DNA of 64,000 bases from Vespa crabro (lineage: Eukaryota > Arthropoda > Insecta > Hymenoptera > Vespidae): positions 5,481,732 to 5,545,731 of the forward strand of contig NC_060962.1 of assembly GCF_910589235.1 (NCBI RefSeq). Direction: 5' to 3'. The position numbers and the translations under genes are program-made. Each line of letters begins with the position of its first letter. Within the stretch, counting starts at the first letter, position 1. Of the stretch, positions 24,301-36,997 are shown in pieces. The notes below the pieces were generated by a model that worked only from the letters and a program-made list of their open reading frames with translations, was not told where the DNA came from and searched no databases.

Positions 24301-25652
24301 AGCTTTACGTAAGAAATGGCCTTAAGGCATGCCCTTTGCCTTGGTATACGCTTTGAACGCACAAAAAATGCTTTATAATATGCTGTACAATAATCAAATG
24401 TGTCCGATTACATTGAAACTAACGAACATTTATCTGATATTTTCTGTCGTGATAACAGCGATCATTGAATTATCCTGATTAATTAATACACCCGTTATAA
24501 AAAGAGTTGCTTACAATATTTTTCATTCTTTTTCACAGGAACATCCAACTTGCGCCCTGGACCTTACTCCTACCTACGCAGTGGTATCATCTTGTATCTC
24601 TTTTTACGTTCCTTGCATGGTAATGCTTGGAATCTATTGCAGGTGAGCATCGATAAATGATTAAACGTATGCATATATTTTCAGCGCTAAGAAAGCGTAA
24701 TAAAAGTCTTTATAGTCAAAGTAGCAAAGTAGAACGTCCAGCTAACTGGTTCAATAGCGATGATACTGTATATTGTTAAACTACTACTCTCTTATGTAAT
24801 ATCAATAATTACTAATTCTTTTCTTTTTCGTTATTAGACTCTATTGCTACGCGCAGAAACATGTGAAAAGTATTCGCGCCGTCACGAAGATACCGGAAGT
24901 ATCTGTAGGAAAGAGCTTCCGTACAAAGAGTCGTTACAAGCCACCAAAACCGCAAATGAAGTCAAAGCCGACTAGTCCGTATCATGTGTCCGATCATAAG
25001 GCAGCAATCACCGTAGGCGTCATCATGGGCGTCTTTCTTATATGCTGGGTTCCATTCTTCTGCGTTAACATTGTTGCAGCCTATTGTAAAACCTGCATAT
25101 CAGTGCAAGCATTCCAAGTATGACCGTATTTTCAGATATTAATGATAAATTAAAAAAAAAAAAAGAAAAAAATAAAAAAAGAAAAGAAAAAAATACACGT
25201 CAAATCGTAAATAAGAAAGCATTTCGAACGATTTTGATCTGGAAACGAATATTTGAATTTTATTCGAAGATTGCATGACATTTTTTGTATGTATGTATAT
25301 ATGTGTTTTTTCTTTCTTTCTTTCTTTTTTGCACTTCGCATGATTTTAAATAGAAATTTTACGTCAGGTACTCACATGGCTTGGCTATAGCAACTCGGCC
25401 TTCAACCCGATTATCTACAGTATCTTCAATACAGAATTCAGAGAAGCATTTAAAAGGATCCTAACGAAGGGTGTGCGCTCCCGAGGAAATCAGCCTTCTA
25501 CTAGTGAATGTGGTGAATTTCGATCTATAGTGATACAGAAACATAATGGCTCTATGATCGAGTGTAACATCAGTCCGAGATCGAGCGCGGACAGTTCTCA
25601 CGTTGGGGTTATAGCTCAGGTACATCGAGATACTATAGCCAGTGCAATATAA
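18116..25652 (+). CDS. Dop1R1: D1-like dopamine receptor (GPCR)
   Basis: Seven coding exons: 18116-18139, 22377-22446, 23113-23422, 23531-23672, 24539-24642, 24838-25117, 25368-25652; all in phase, 404 aa. A rhodopsin-family receptor with seven membrane segments: Asn46 (SVAGN), Asp74 (LAIAD), Asp108 in the amine-binding TM3 (WIAFDVM), DRY at 125-127, the TM5 Ser cluster VVSSCISFY, CWVPFFC in TM6 and NPIIY in TM7. The i3 loop is short and basic. It closely matches insect Dop1R1/DopR (shared GVNDLLGYW, IHIKDPLRYGRWV, TCALDLTPTYAVV, and C-terminal Ser-Ala-Ile), which couples dopamine to cAMP in neurons. The first exon (eight codons from the ATG at 18116) was chosen because it is the only one I found giving a phase-0 donor into NNLT, an N-glycosylation site just before TM1. 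Intron 1 is 4.2 kb. The extreme N-terminus is the least certain part. Confidence 0.93.
18140..22376 (+). other. Dop1R1 intron 1 with exon-like blocks
   Basis: Mostly AT-rich with an (AT)n array near 18283-18310. Three blocks stand out: 18664-18904 (open for 80 codons, good acceptor and donor), a GC-richer patch at about 20340-20560, and 21267-21319 (53 bases between an acceptor-like and a donor-like site). None could be joined in frame to the TM1 exon at 22377, so they are not included in the coding model. Confidence 0.5.
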
Positions 25653-27080
25653 AAGAAAAATATTGCTTGCAAAAAGACTCTTTGCGAAAGTTTTATGTTC
25701 CTATGGCCTCGTAAATACATGTATATCTATAATGAGTATTCAGTTATTTTCCAAAGGACCATCGGTGTTGAGAGAAGCGTTTGTCATTAAGCTCATTCGT
25801 GCAACGTGACGATCATCGGAATTGTCTCATTGCTCTTTACGATTACTGTAATTCTGGTGCTTTTTTTTTTTTAACTAACTCCGTCTACGTCGGGCCTTGG
25901 AAAAAAAAATATATAAAAAAGAAAAGTAATAAAAGAATTGATATATGTATGTAAATGCAATTTTTCTTGGTCGGAGTATGGATCTATACGGATGAAGAAA
26001 TTTTGTCAAAAAGGATCTCATATCAAGTATTAGTTGCTAATCATAGTTACTGTACGTACTGTATGCTTATTCTTGGGACTGTAATTATAGCGCTAGTGCT
26101 TAACTAATCCGAAAATGTATAATTAGATTAGTAGATAGAAGTTGTATGAGTGAGATAAGGAGATATAAAGTTTAAATTATATTAGATTCTTAGAGAGATT
26201 TAAATAAATTCAGTGCGTAGAGACACCGGACTATGTACAAACCGAAAGTAATTAAAATAAATAGTTAGTATGTTTTGTTCTTCCAAAAAAGATCTTGTAC
26301 CTTGTGCTCTTTGTCCATATTATAAATTTATTAAAATAGATTTATTAGATTCCATTTTTAAATGGTTATTAAAATCATCACAAGAATTCTTTCGTATGCG
26401 AAATTATCGTCTGCGTTTGTTCGCTTTAATTTTTTTCTTGCATGATTGTAGACTAAGGTTGGTCGAGCAGAATGCCCGCCTTTTGACCGCTACCTTGATG
26501 CCCTTCAATGAATCTCAATGATTATAGATACGATATCTTGCCCCATTTCCTACACGTATAAAATTGCACAAAACATTCAGTTATTCGCAGTGCGTAATAC
26601 GGTGTGATTGTGAAAAGACAGGTCTACGTAAATTTTCATTCTATCCTTTTGAGGTAAGATCTAACAGTGATTGAGGGAACTCTAGATCATTTATTTCCTT
26701 TAAATTTTTCCGATCATAAAAATTTTCAACTTTACACGCATTGTTATAAATTCATTTATTCAAACAAATGAATAAATGAAGAAATGTTTTTATTTTTTTA
26801 TTTATCAATCATACTACATATGTATATATGTATTGTATATTCATAATATTTTAATACAGACATAATACAGATTATTTTTGTCATTCGTTCGAAATCGTTA
26901 CTCTTATCAAAAGTTTATACTTTTTATGATATTACAAATGTATCGAAAAGGATAAAATTGTCTAGACAATATGATCATTAATATTGAAAAAATCAAATTG
27001 ACAAAAACGTACTTGCTTCTTGTTTATTTATTTATTATATACTTTATTTATACATTACGTTAAGTAAATGAACTTGATAA
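25653..27080. other. Dop1R1 3' untranslated region and spacer
   Basis: AATAAA hexamers at 26203-26208 and 26257-26262 are candidate polyadenylation signals for Dop1R1, implying a 3' UTR of about 0.6 kb. The rest is AT-rich spacer and presumed promoter for the Osiris gene. No other gene was seen. Confidence 0.5.
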
Positions 27081-28133
27081 ATGCAGATGCATCCACGTCC
27101 GTTGATAGTAATTTTACTTCTATTCGTCGTGACGGAAAGAAGCAATTGTGACGATAAAGCAGAGTGGTATTTCGGTTTACGTTCTGCCTTGAAAAATTGT
27201 CCTTCGATGCCATGGAACAATCTCAGTCAGGATGATTTTTTTGATGTCTTTCGTCAATGTATACAACAACGGGCTCTCAACTTTTTGGATTCCCTTCTTG
27301 TCGACGATATCATACCGGTTATCGATGGAATAGATTTAATTAGATTTCAAGATAATTCCACGGCTTTACCAGATGAAATGGCTAAGTACGTCCTTGATTA
27401 TCGAAACTTGAATAGAATGTTGAATAGAATGTTGAATAGAATGTTGAATTGTTAATGATGTTTCAACGAGTACACAAATGTTATTATCTTTCGTCAAATT
27501 CATATTCTTTCTTTCAGAAAGGAAAATATGTACAATGAGACAGAAGATACTTCAAATTGGACAGGAATAGTTCTAAATCGATTGACCGGCATTTTACGCA
27601 CGCACGTTTTAAAGATCGATGTTGATCACATAGTTAACACTATATCTTCGCCCATGAATGAAACTGAAATAGATAGATCTGATAGTAATAATACCGTTCA
27701 AGGTAATAAATGATATTATCTTTTAGAAAAATTTTAAAAAAGCTTCTTAATTGGATTATCTTTCACATTGGATTATCTATTTCCTGATATATTTTTTTTT
27801 TCTTCTTTTATTTTATTATCAGGACGGAGACGCCGCCATCGACGACGTCATAATGTAATGCCTCTGATGATGATGGGTCTATTGTTGATGGGCTCAATAC
27901 TTGTACCAATGGGTTTTCAGTTCCTTGCCGTTCTTGGCGGTAAAGCTTTAATTCTTGCTAAGATGGCTTTGTTATTGTCAAGTATACAAGGACTCAAGAA
28001 GATAGCAACCAACGGTGTGAATTATGGCTTATATCATGCACCTGTATCTGAAGCTTGGCATGAAAGAAGTCATCAAGAAACGCCAACACATTTTGATTTA
28101 CCCTATCCGATACACGCTCAGACACACGCTTGA
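27081..28133 (+). CDS. Osiris family protein (DUF1676)
   Basis: Three exons, 27081-27385, 27518-27702 and 27823-28133, in phase, 266 aa. The start could be 27081 or the second ATG at 27087, which sits right after a CAG. A signal peptide (MHPRPLIVILLLFVVT) is followed by a conserved Cys pair typical of the family (NCPSMPW and FRQCIQ), acidic and glycosylatable segments, a basic cluster GRRRRHRRRH, and the diagnostic hydrophobic segment MPLMMMGLLLMG to GGKALILAKMALLLSS. The C-terminus has a Tyr/His-rich tail (YGLYHAPVSEAW). Osiris proteins are insect-specific, endosome-associated secretory-pathway proteins expressed in cuticle-forming cells. Only one copy is present, so this is not the main Osiris cluster; I cannot assign a number. 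Confidence 0.9.
27409..27450. repeat. 12-bp tandem repeat in Osiris intron 1
   Basis: About three copies of the 12-mer TTGAATAGAATG lie just downstream of the exon 1 donor. They form a misleading open frame past the splice site. Confidence 0.85.
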
Positions 28134-28207
28134 AATTCGTATTTACGATCAACGATACGTGTCGATTTTAATGAATTTTTTCATCGTAACATACACTTGG
28201 TCGTATT

Positions 28208-28211
<4 letters not shown>

Positions 28212-28269
<58 letters not shown>
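28212..28269. repeat. (AT)n array
   Basis: Essentially perfect AT dinucleotide array of about 58 bases in the 3' flank of the Osiris gene. Confidence 0.9.
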
Positions 28270-28272
<3 letters not shown>

Positions 28273-29202
28273 TTAATACGTTTTGATAAGTAGGTATCTA
28301 TATACAAGCAACAAGTAGACAATTTCTAAGTTGTTAACGTTTCTTGTTATTTTATTTATGTTGAACATCTCTTATGTCGATATTGATTCTTTCTTAGTAA
28401 TCAATAATACTTCTTATTATTGTTACTTTTATCTTCACAGTAGTCTCTTTTATCTTATATTGTTCCAATAAGAAAACATATGTATGTACTTTGTCAGTCA
28501 TTAGATAAGATACATATAAAGTTATCTTCCGTTGTATTCTATATCTTTTAATATTATTGGTTCTTAAAGGAAGTTAATGTTGTTATTGGTAGAGAATATG
28601 TTAGATAATAATATAGAAAATCTTCTACGTTAAGATACAGTATCAAAGCATTCATTGAAATTAATTATATACCGCGTCGATGCTGCATCCAAATTAAATT
28701 TCATCGATTAAATGTATTTAATTTCATCTACTAATATAAATTAATTGTTTAATTAAGCAATAGATTTGTTTTTTGTGAATTTTATCTCGAATTGTTTGAT
28801 TCCTACAAAGAATATCGTCTTCTAATTTCTTCTTGAGTTCTCTACTTCTCCTGGCAAAGTTGGTAAGTAATGATTCATAGTAATTCGTTATTATTATTAT
28901 CTTACGTCGTCTTAATCTTGAGAATGTGATCAGAAAATAAAAGACTCCAAATATTGGAAAATTTTAATGACAGCATATATTACTAAGTTACATCAGCTAT
29001 TGAAAATCATTTAACAATACAAAACCTTACATAAACTCAATATTCATATTTGCAATAGTGTTTACGCAATAATATTACGTCTTCGTAAACATACGCATTT
29101 CGTGATTACGTGCACCTTGTAAAACTGATTGCATTACACATGCGTACAGTTTCCATTATACGTTTCATATACATACGCAAAAATTATCATGTCCTTTCCA
29201 TA

Positions 29203-29270
<68 letters not shown>

Positions 29271-31496
29271 CACATACACATAATTTGTTTGCACATTCGA
29301 TGTAAAACATTGATAGTGAAATTACTAATATATCCGAATATAACATATATTTATTAACACTAGAGCGGAATTCTTAACCTGGCAACATGTATTTAATACG
29401 TATATGCACAGTAGGAAGCTTGCGCATGAAATATTGGTCAGTTTCTTTCATATCTCTCTTACAATGTTGCATAATTGCAACATCGAGAGAAGCATTCTAC
29501 AAAAGGAGCCTCTCATCAAATTTCGAATACGAGACTAGTGAAGAAGATTTTGCGATCATCTCTGTTATTATCTATCATTCCTAAAAAGTACAATGCTCGG
29601 AAATTACGAAAAAATAATAATTTTAAATATTTTACGTCTCGAAAAAATTTTATTTTTTCTCGAACAGCTATAGAGATTTGAATAACTTCATCTTTATTAA
29701 ATAGCTGGTATGAAAGTTAGTTATATATTATAATTGATATCAATCAGACTGTATTATCACGTGTATAACAATGCTTAAGGCAATGATCAAAATTAAATTG
29801 ATCCTAGACGAATTATCGAGGAAAAACAAAAATGATCGCAATGAAAATGCACTTTGCATAAGCCGATCAATCCGTTGGGCGCACACGGTCCATTATTCTA
29901 AAATATCTATTTAGTGTGTAATTTGTAACAAAATGTGAGACTTCGCAGATATAATTCGCTTTTCTCTATGGACCCTATATTCTCGGGTCTTTCTCTTTTC
30001 TTTTCTTTTATTTGTTCTCTTTTTGCATTTGCTTTTGTTTGTTTGTTTGTTTTTTTTTTTTTTAATTTTCTTTTTTCTTTTACGACGCATACAATCCATT
30101 AAAGTACATTTGCGAAAGACATGTGTTAGAACCACGATTTCTTATTCCTAAGTGCAAGTACGGCGCAAGAAAATGTACAATTATTATATAATATACATAT
30201 TCAAGGCTTGATGAAACTGGTACGAATTTTCAAGCGCACCTTGCCGGAGAAAAAAAAATTCCATTTTGCACTAAGTTATTAATTATAAGGAACATAGAGT
30301 ACACAAGTCTAACAATAAGAATCCAAATAGTATTTATTATATTCAGTGAATATGTATAATCATCACATTACACACGACAATCGTTTTCAACGTATACGTT
30401 GGTATATTTGCCTATCGTGAATGTGCGTTATTTTATCACTGAATTATATATAGGTACAATAGATTCTCGATCACCCGTGTCGTTCGGCGATACTTTAATC
30501 ATTTTAATACGATTTGAATATATAAAAAGAAAAATTATTTTCTTGCAATTTACATATCTTAATTCTTTCATATTCCAACACGACATTGTTTTTTTATTTC
30601 ATCCACAGCTCAAGATTTAGAATCTAGAATTAACATTTGGATTCGGATAATCGATGGTCTATCGTATATATTGTTGCCATTTTTAATTCGGTCCTGCTTA
30701 GCCTTCCTACTTTTATATATCGTCAATTAATATTTCTTTTATTTTTTGTTTTTTTCTTTTTTATTATTTTTTTATTTTTTTTATTTTTTTTTCTTCCGCC
30801 CACTCCCTCCTCCCTACCCCCTCTCGCTCCAGCAATAAGTTTAAGTAAGAGAGATACTGCACGTTAGGACCTTCTTTTCATTTTTCTGGAGATATATCTA
30901 TCTTAATCTTTTTCCTTTTTCTTTCTCTCTTTTGCACAATTCGAATCTTGACGAAGGATATAAATAGCTGTTATCATTCAATGTTACGTATATAAGATGA
31001 ATTTATTTATCATTTTAACTAATCGCGTTTCTACAAATTAATGTTCCGTCGTTTCTACGATATCTCCGTTCTAAGCTCAAAAATCGCGAGAAAATGTTGA
31101 CTTCGTGAAATCAAACATAATCTTTGAATGAAAATACTTATTTGTTATCTAATCGATGATTTTCTTTTTCCTATTTTTTTTCTCTTTTTAAACGCATCCG
31201 CTTTTCTTTTTTTTTTACGATATTTTAATAGTTAATACGAGTAATTAATTCAGCCTATATATAGAATTTGGAATAACCTGTACTTTGAGTGTTAGCAATA
31301 CCAGTACATTACGCGGCATTCCTTTTATTATTGCGGGTTGTTATTTTTTTTCTTTTTCTTTTTCTTTTTTTTTTCTTTTTTTTTATTAAACTTCTACTCT
31401 TCCAAGAACGATACACTTGCGGCTGGCATAAAACTTTCGTAAATTTCATATATAGGATTAGTAAGAATCTCGTGTATTTTTTGCTTCCTCTTTCTC

Positions 31497-31535
<39 letters not shown>

Positions 31536-34500
31536 GTCTCTCTCTCTCTTTCTCTCTCCTTTTCTTTCTCTCTTTTTGTCTATTTTTCTTTTATTCCGAA
31601 TGATGAAAGACTATGTTCTCTAGCGAATATTAGAGAACGAGCGCTTTTAAATATTTTATTCATCTGTGTTTATATTCATCAGCGCGTAATAAGTACATAT
31701 TTATGTACGTATCTAGCTATCCAATAATTTACAATATCACATGCACTTTTTTTTTGTTTTAAATAGGATTGTCAAACACATACCTATACAGATATGTACC
31801 ATCTATTCTTAACGATGCAGCGTATCATACGAGATGATAAGGTAAATATACCTGCGCACATTTTCTTTATAAATATAAGCTGCCGTATTCTTCGGAAAAA
31901 GAAAAGAAAATTTCCGATTAACGTGAGATATAGCAAATTTTCATCATTAAATAATCTAGCGACTATTTTTTCTTATTTTTTTTTTCTTAATTTTTTCTTT
32001 TGTCTTTTTTTTCTTTCTTTTTCTTTTTTTTTGTACGTACGCATCATACGTTTACTCTCTTCATGATGATTCGACGACAATTTCGTGTTTTACGAAGGTC
32101 TACAATTATTATTTATACATTTTCTTTTAACACGTTAAAACATTTCAGAATACGTTTAATTAGTTCGGTTTTTACATACAGTATCTCCCACGAAAAGCAG
32201 TAAATTCGTTTATCGTCTAAGGCCGAAGCTATCCGGAAAAAACGTTCATCCCATTTCTATATCCACGAAATGGTTTATTTTCTGTTCGTTTATTCTATCG
32301 ATTGATTTTCACTTTAACACGTTCGCCATTATTCCATTGAAAAATTCGTACAAACCATGTTATTGTACTTTCTATCAATCATATTTTATTCGCCTTAATA
32401 TAGAAATATTTTTGGAAATAACTTACGTACAAACATAATAAATATATTCAAGAAGCCGACTAAACATTATAAACATCTTAAATATATTAGGATACAATTA
32501 TAAACTGTTATATTTATTGAATTTTCATCGTAAATATTTTTTATTTATTGTGAAATGTGAGCTCTGGTCCTTTAACGAGAATGCGATGAATTGAAACGAA
32601 CGTGTTAATTAATATAATCCAAAAAAAAAAAAAGTAATAAAAAGTAGAAGATACGTATATGCATATGTAGATACATGTAATGTCAAATATGAGTATTATA
32701 AAAAGATGAGCCTCGTGTGTAGATTATTTAGAAATGTTTTAAACAACGAATAAGCTTTCGATGATATATAAAAGTGTAAGAAATTTAAAAATATATGATA
32801 AATTATATTATTGAAATAAGAAACATCAAAATATTCACTTCATGAAAAAATACGATAAAATATAATCTAATATGAATTATGCAGATAGCTTTTTTTCAGC
32901 CTTAGAACGAATGTCCATAATAAAAATTTTCTATCGCTTATAGGCTAAATTTTTACATATAATTTTTCTTCTTCTTTTAGTTTTTTTTTTCTTTTTTTTT
33001 TGGTTTTTTACTACCATAGCTTAAAACATATTATCTTCCAGTCATAAGAGCATCACAAATAAGATATAACACACACATGAAAATCGAGAACTTACTTAAA
33101 TTTATTATCGGTGTCAGAGAAATAATATACGCGTTTAATTTCGTTCATAAGATAGTTAACATCGTTATACTAGGAAATATCTAAAGGTTTAGGCTCATAC
33201 TTTAACATACTTCATTCGTTTATCCGATCGATCGAAGGCGCGAATAACGAATATAATGAGCACTTTCACATATAATTAATGTGAACAAATCGATCTTAAA
33301 AAGGCATTAGATATCAATGATAATAATAATAATAATATTATAAGCGCTTATGTTCGCATTAATTATGTCATTGACAGATTTTGATTCTTTTCAATCAATA
33401 GATTCACTGTCAAACTATAACAAACGATCCCATGAAATGTGCGAACAGAGTATAAGATTTTTCGTTGCACAGACGTTGGCTTCGTTCGATAAAACATTCG
33501 TTCGTGATTTGTCCTTTTTTTTAATCTGCAATTTTATCTAAATTTATACAACAGTCACATATTCGAAGGTTCTATTTACAAAATTCTACAGATATAGCAG
33601 ATAACAAACATTGATTTTTGGCTATAAATCGGGAGGGTTAAGTGGATAGGGGAAGGAAGGAGAGAGGTTGATATCCTATATCGCGGAAAGTACGCATCAT
33701 TTCTATGGAAACATCATTATTACGTTCCCCGTTAATTCGGCTCTCTTTCTTTTTCTTTTTCTTTTTTTTTTTATCTTCTTCTTCATCTTTTTCTTCTTCT
33801 TCAAGAGAGAGCCTTTGTTATCGTGGGAATGAAAATGACGTTAAGTGCACAATAATATTCTCTTTTGCGCATATTATGCGATAAACAAAATAACGAGAAT
33901 GTGTATGTGTGTGTGTATAAGTGTCTGTGCGTGTACGTGTAAAAAGAAAACGCTATTCGAGCTAGAAGTGCACAAATATCTTTACAATATTAATCCTATA
34001 AACGAATAGTATAATTCATATAATAGTACGCAATTGACCATCCACGTACGACAATGTATTGTACATAAACGTTTTATTTATTTTTTTTTTTTTTTCATTT
34101 TTTTTTTCTTTTGTACCAAACGTCAGATTTTTTTTTCTCTTGCCCACATCATGATGCACACACACGAATAAAATAAGGATACATACGGAGTTTAATGAAA
34201 TTATTTGCCAAATGAAAAATAAGAGACGAAAAAGGAAACAAGAAAACAACATTAACAACAACAACAGCAGCAACATCAACAACAACAACAACAACAAACA
34301 ACAATAAAATAAAAAGAAGAAGAAAAGAAAATTGACTACAATTATGCCAGCTACTTTCTTCGAGCTTTTGTCGTAAGAACTGCATAGCTATATACAAATT
34401 GGCATTATAGATATCACAGTTACAATGTATGACGACGACAATCGCGGAAGGAAACTTCTCTTAAAGCACTGCCTTTTTTGTTTATGTCACAACTAGCACC

Positions 34501-34636
34501 ATATAATGTGTAATATGTATATAGGTACAATATAATTCTTGTTTTCTTTCTTTGTTTTTGTTTTTTCTCTTTTTTTTTTTCTTTTTCTTGTCGACCGTTA
34601 TTAATGTTACGCAATTGTAATACATACACCAATGAT

Positions 34637-34648
34637 AATTATTATTAC

Positions 34649-34715
<67 letters not shown>

Positions 34716-34716
34716 T
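34637..34716. repeat. (ATT)n array
   Basis: About 26 tandem copies of the trinucleotide, followed after 20 bases by a (CT)n run (about 34738-34785). Confidence 0.9.
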
Positions 34717-34738
34717 GATCGTTTTATCTCGTTACTCC

Positions 34739-34785
<47 letters not shown>

Positions 34786-36909
34786 CGTTATCATTTACGA
34801 AATTTCGATATTGTTTCTTCCATCCAACGAGTTTGTATCTATTATATAATTTTGTGTATTTCTATATATACATACGTACATATGTAATTTATGTATGTAT
34901 GTATGTATGTATGGATGTATGTATATATTTATGTATGTATGTATGAATGCATGTATCTCCCTAAGGCTATACTTTCGTTTTCGGATATTATATTAACGTT
35001 TCTCTTTTTACTTTTTCATTATCTTTTCATAGGATATGCACGTTTCTTTCCATTGATTCCCCCTCCCTATCCGCCCTTTTCACCGATCACGAATCGTTTC
35101 AATTAATTATGTACGAGAAAGAACATTCCTTGAGAAAATTCAACTACGAAGTTACGAATACGCGCTAAGAAGAAAAGAGAATAATAATAAGGATGAAACG
35201 TCGATTTCATAGATCGCGATTTAAACTTTCTTCGTTCATGATTATTATATCTAGAAAAATAGGCCGATAAATATAGATTATACGTTCGCTAAGATAACGG
35301 CGAATAATTTATGTTTAAAATAATTCCCATGAAGATTTTCGTGCATTCGATCGATAAATTGTCTCTAATCAGAACCGTGAATAGAATTTATCTTTCTTTG
35401 TTTTTTTTCTTTCTTCTTTTTCTTTTTTTTTTTTTTTGTTGGAAAAGGACGTAAATCTTAAATCGCACATTTAGACATTTCCGTTTATCGTAGGCACCTT
35501 ATTATATGGAGTTTTTTTTCCTCTCCCTCTCCTTGATCAACGAAAGAGAGACGATCCTTTATCATCGATGAATATATCGTATCAAAAATGAATACGCGAT
35601 ATTATTAATATCTTTTTGTCCTACTCAACAACGGAACGAAAGCCGTGCCCGTGGAGTGTGCGTCCTTATATGAGCAGGTGATTATGAAAGTGCAATAAGT
35701 CATTTGAGATATTAAAAGGGCATATTTTGTCACTCGTACATGCGCTATATACTTAAAATTATATTACATTAGGTAAAAGAGAATTATTCTTTTTCTTTCT
35801 TTTTTTTTTTTTTTTCTTTTCAAAAATAAATATACTTACTTATTCTGTGCTTGTCATTATAAAAAAAAAAGAAGAAAATAAATAAATAAAATTAATTTTT
35901 AAATAATTTAAATCGAAATGTGAAAATATCTCAAAATAAAAAAACTATACGACTTAAACAATTTTCATAATCATAGGCTCATATTTTTCCTTGTATATAT
36001 TATCCTTGTCCCGTAAATACAATAAACTTTAATGCCTATTTATATTGTGAAAGAGATCTGGTGAGATAAATACTATATATTGCATAACATTTCTTTTTTT
36101 CTCTCTCTGTTTTTCTTTTTTTTTTCTTTCTCTTGATACCATAAACCTTATAACATACGTATGTATGTACTTATGTCGTAAAATTGATAAGAAAAGCAAC
36201 CGTTAGTATGACAATAATGGAATCAATCGCCATACAAATGTATAATGCAATATTGTGATTCTTACAAGCACGTATGTAATATGCTTTAGAGAAATGCGTG
36301 CGCTTTATTTTTTAATTAAATGATACCTTTTTCTTTTTTTTTTTTGTATTGAAATAAATATAAACAAATATATAGGAAAACAATGAATTTACCAAAAATT
36401 GTAAAATTTATATAGACCTGTGTTTTTTTTACAATGTTAACTTCGTATAATAAACTGAAGAAAAAAAAAAAAAGAAAAAAAAAGAAATAGAAAAAGAAAC
36501 AAACACACATCAATCGAAAGTATCAATAATTTTATAATAATTATGATTCGCACATATTTGCGCGCGTTTCCTATCACGATTGGTATTCAATTTAATGTTT
36601 AATTATTCACTACTTTTTCATTATTTCCGGTTAGTTTGAATTAACGTAGAGCATAAATTATTTAACATTATCACATGTGTTAACATACTGGATGTTCAAC
36701 TCATGTCCACCATGATAGCTTACACTGAAAAGAAGACTTGTTTCATGGCAACTTTTGAGGTAATATTATATAATGCGCAATATATTATCACGTAAACTAA
36801 TGCGGTACAGTCTAATATTGTAGTATTGCAACGTTTTTACCGGAGTTAATGTCAAAATTGACACGTTTACAAGTATTTCTTGGACAAGGGATGAACAACC
36901 AGCAATTAC

Positions 36910-36922
36910 GATATATATATAT

Positions 36923-36993
<71 letters not shown>
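36910..36993. repeat. (AT)n array
   Basis: About 84 bases of nearly pure AT repeat with one CATACATA interruption near the left end. Confidence 0.9.

Positions 36994-36997
<4 letters not shown>

Noticed and set aside
27386..27455. C-terminal NRMLNRMLNRML extension of the Osiris exon 1 frame
   Set aside because: Lies past a good GTACGT donor; the next exon continues the conserved protein in phase.
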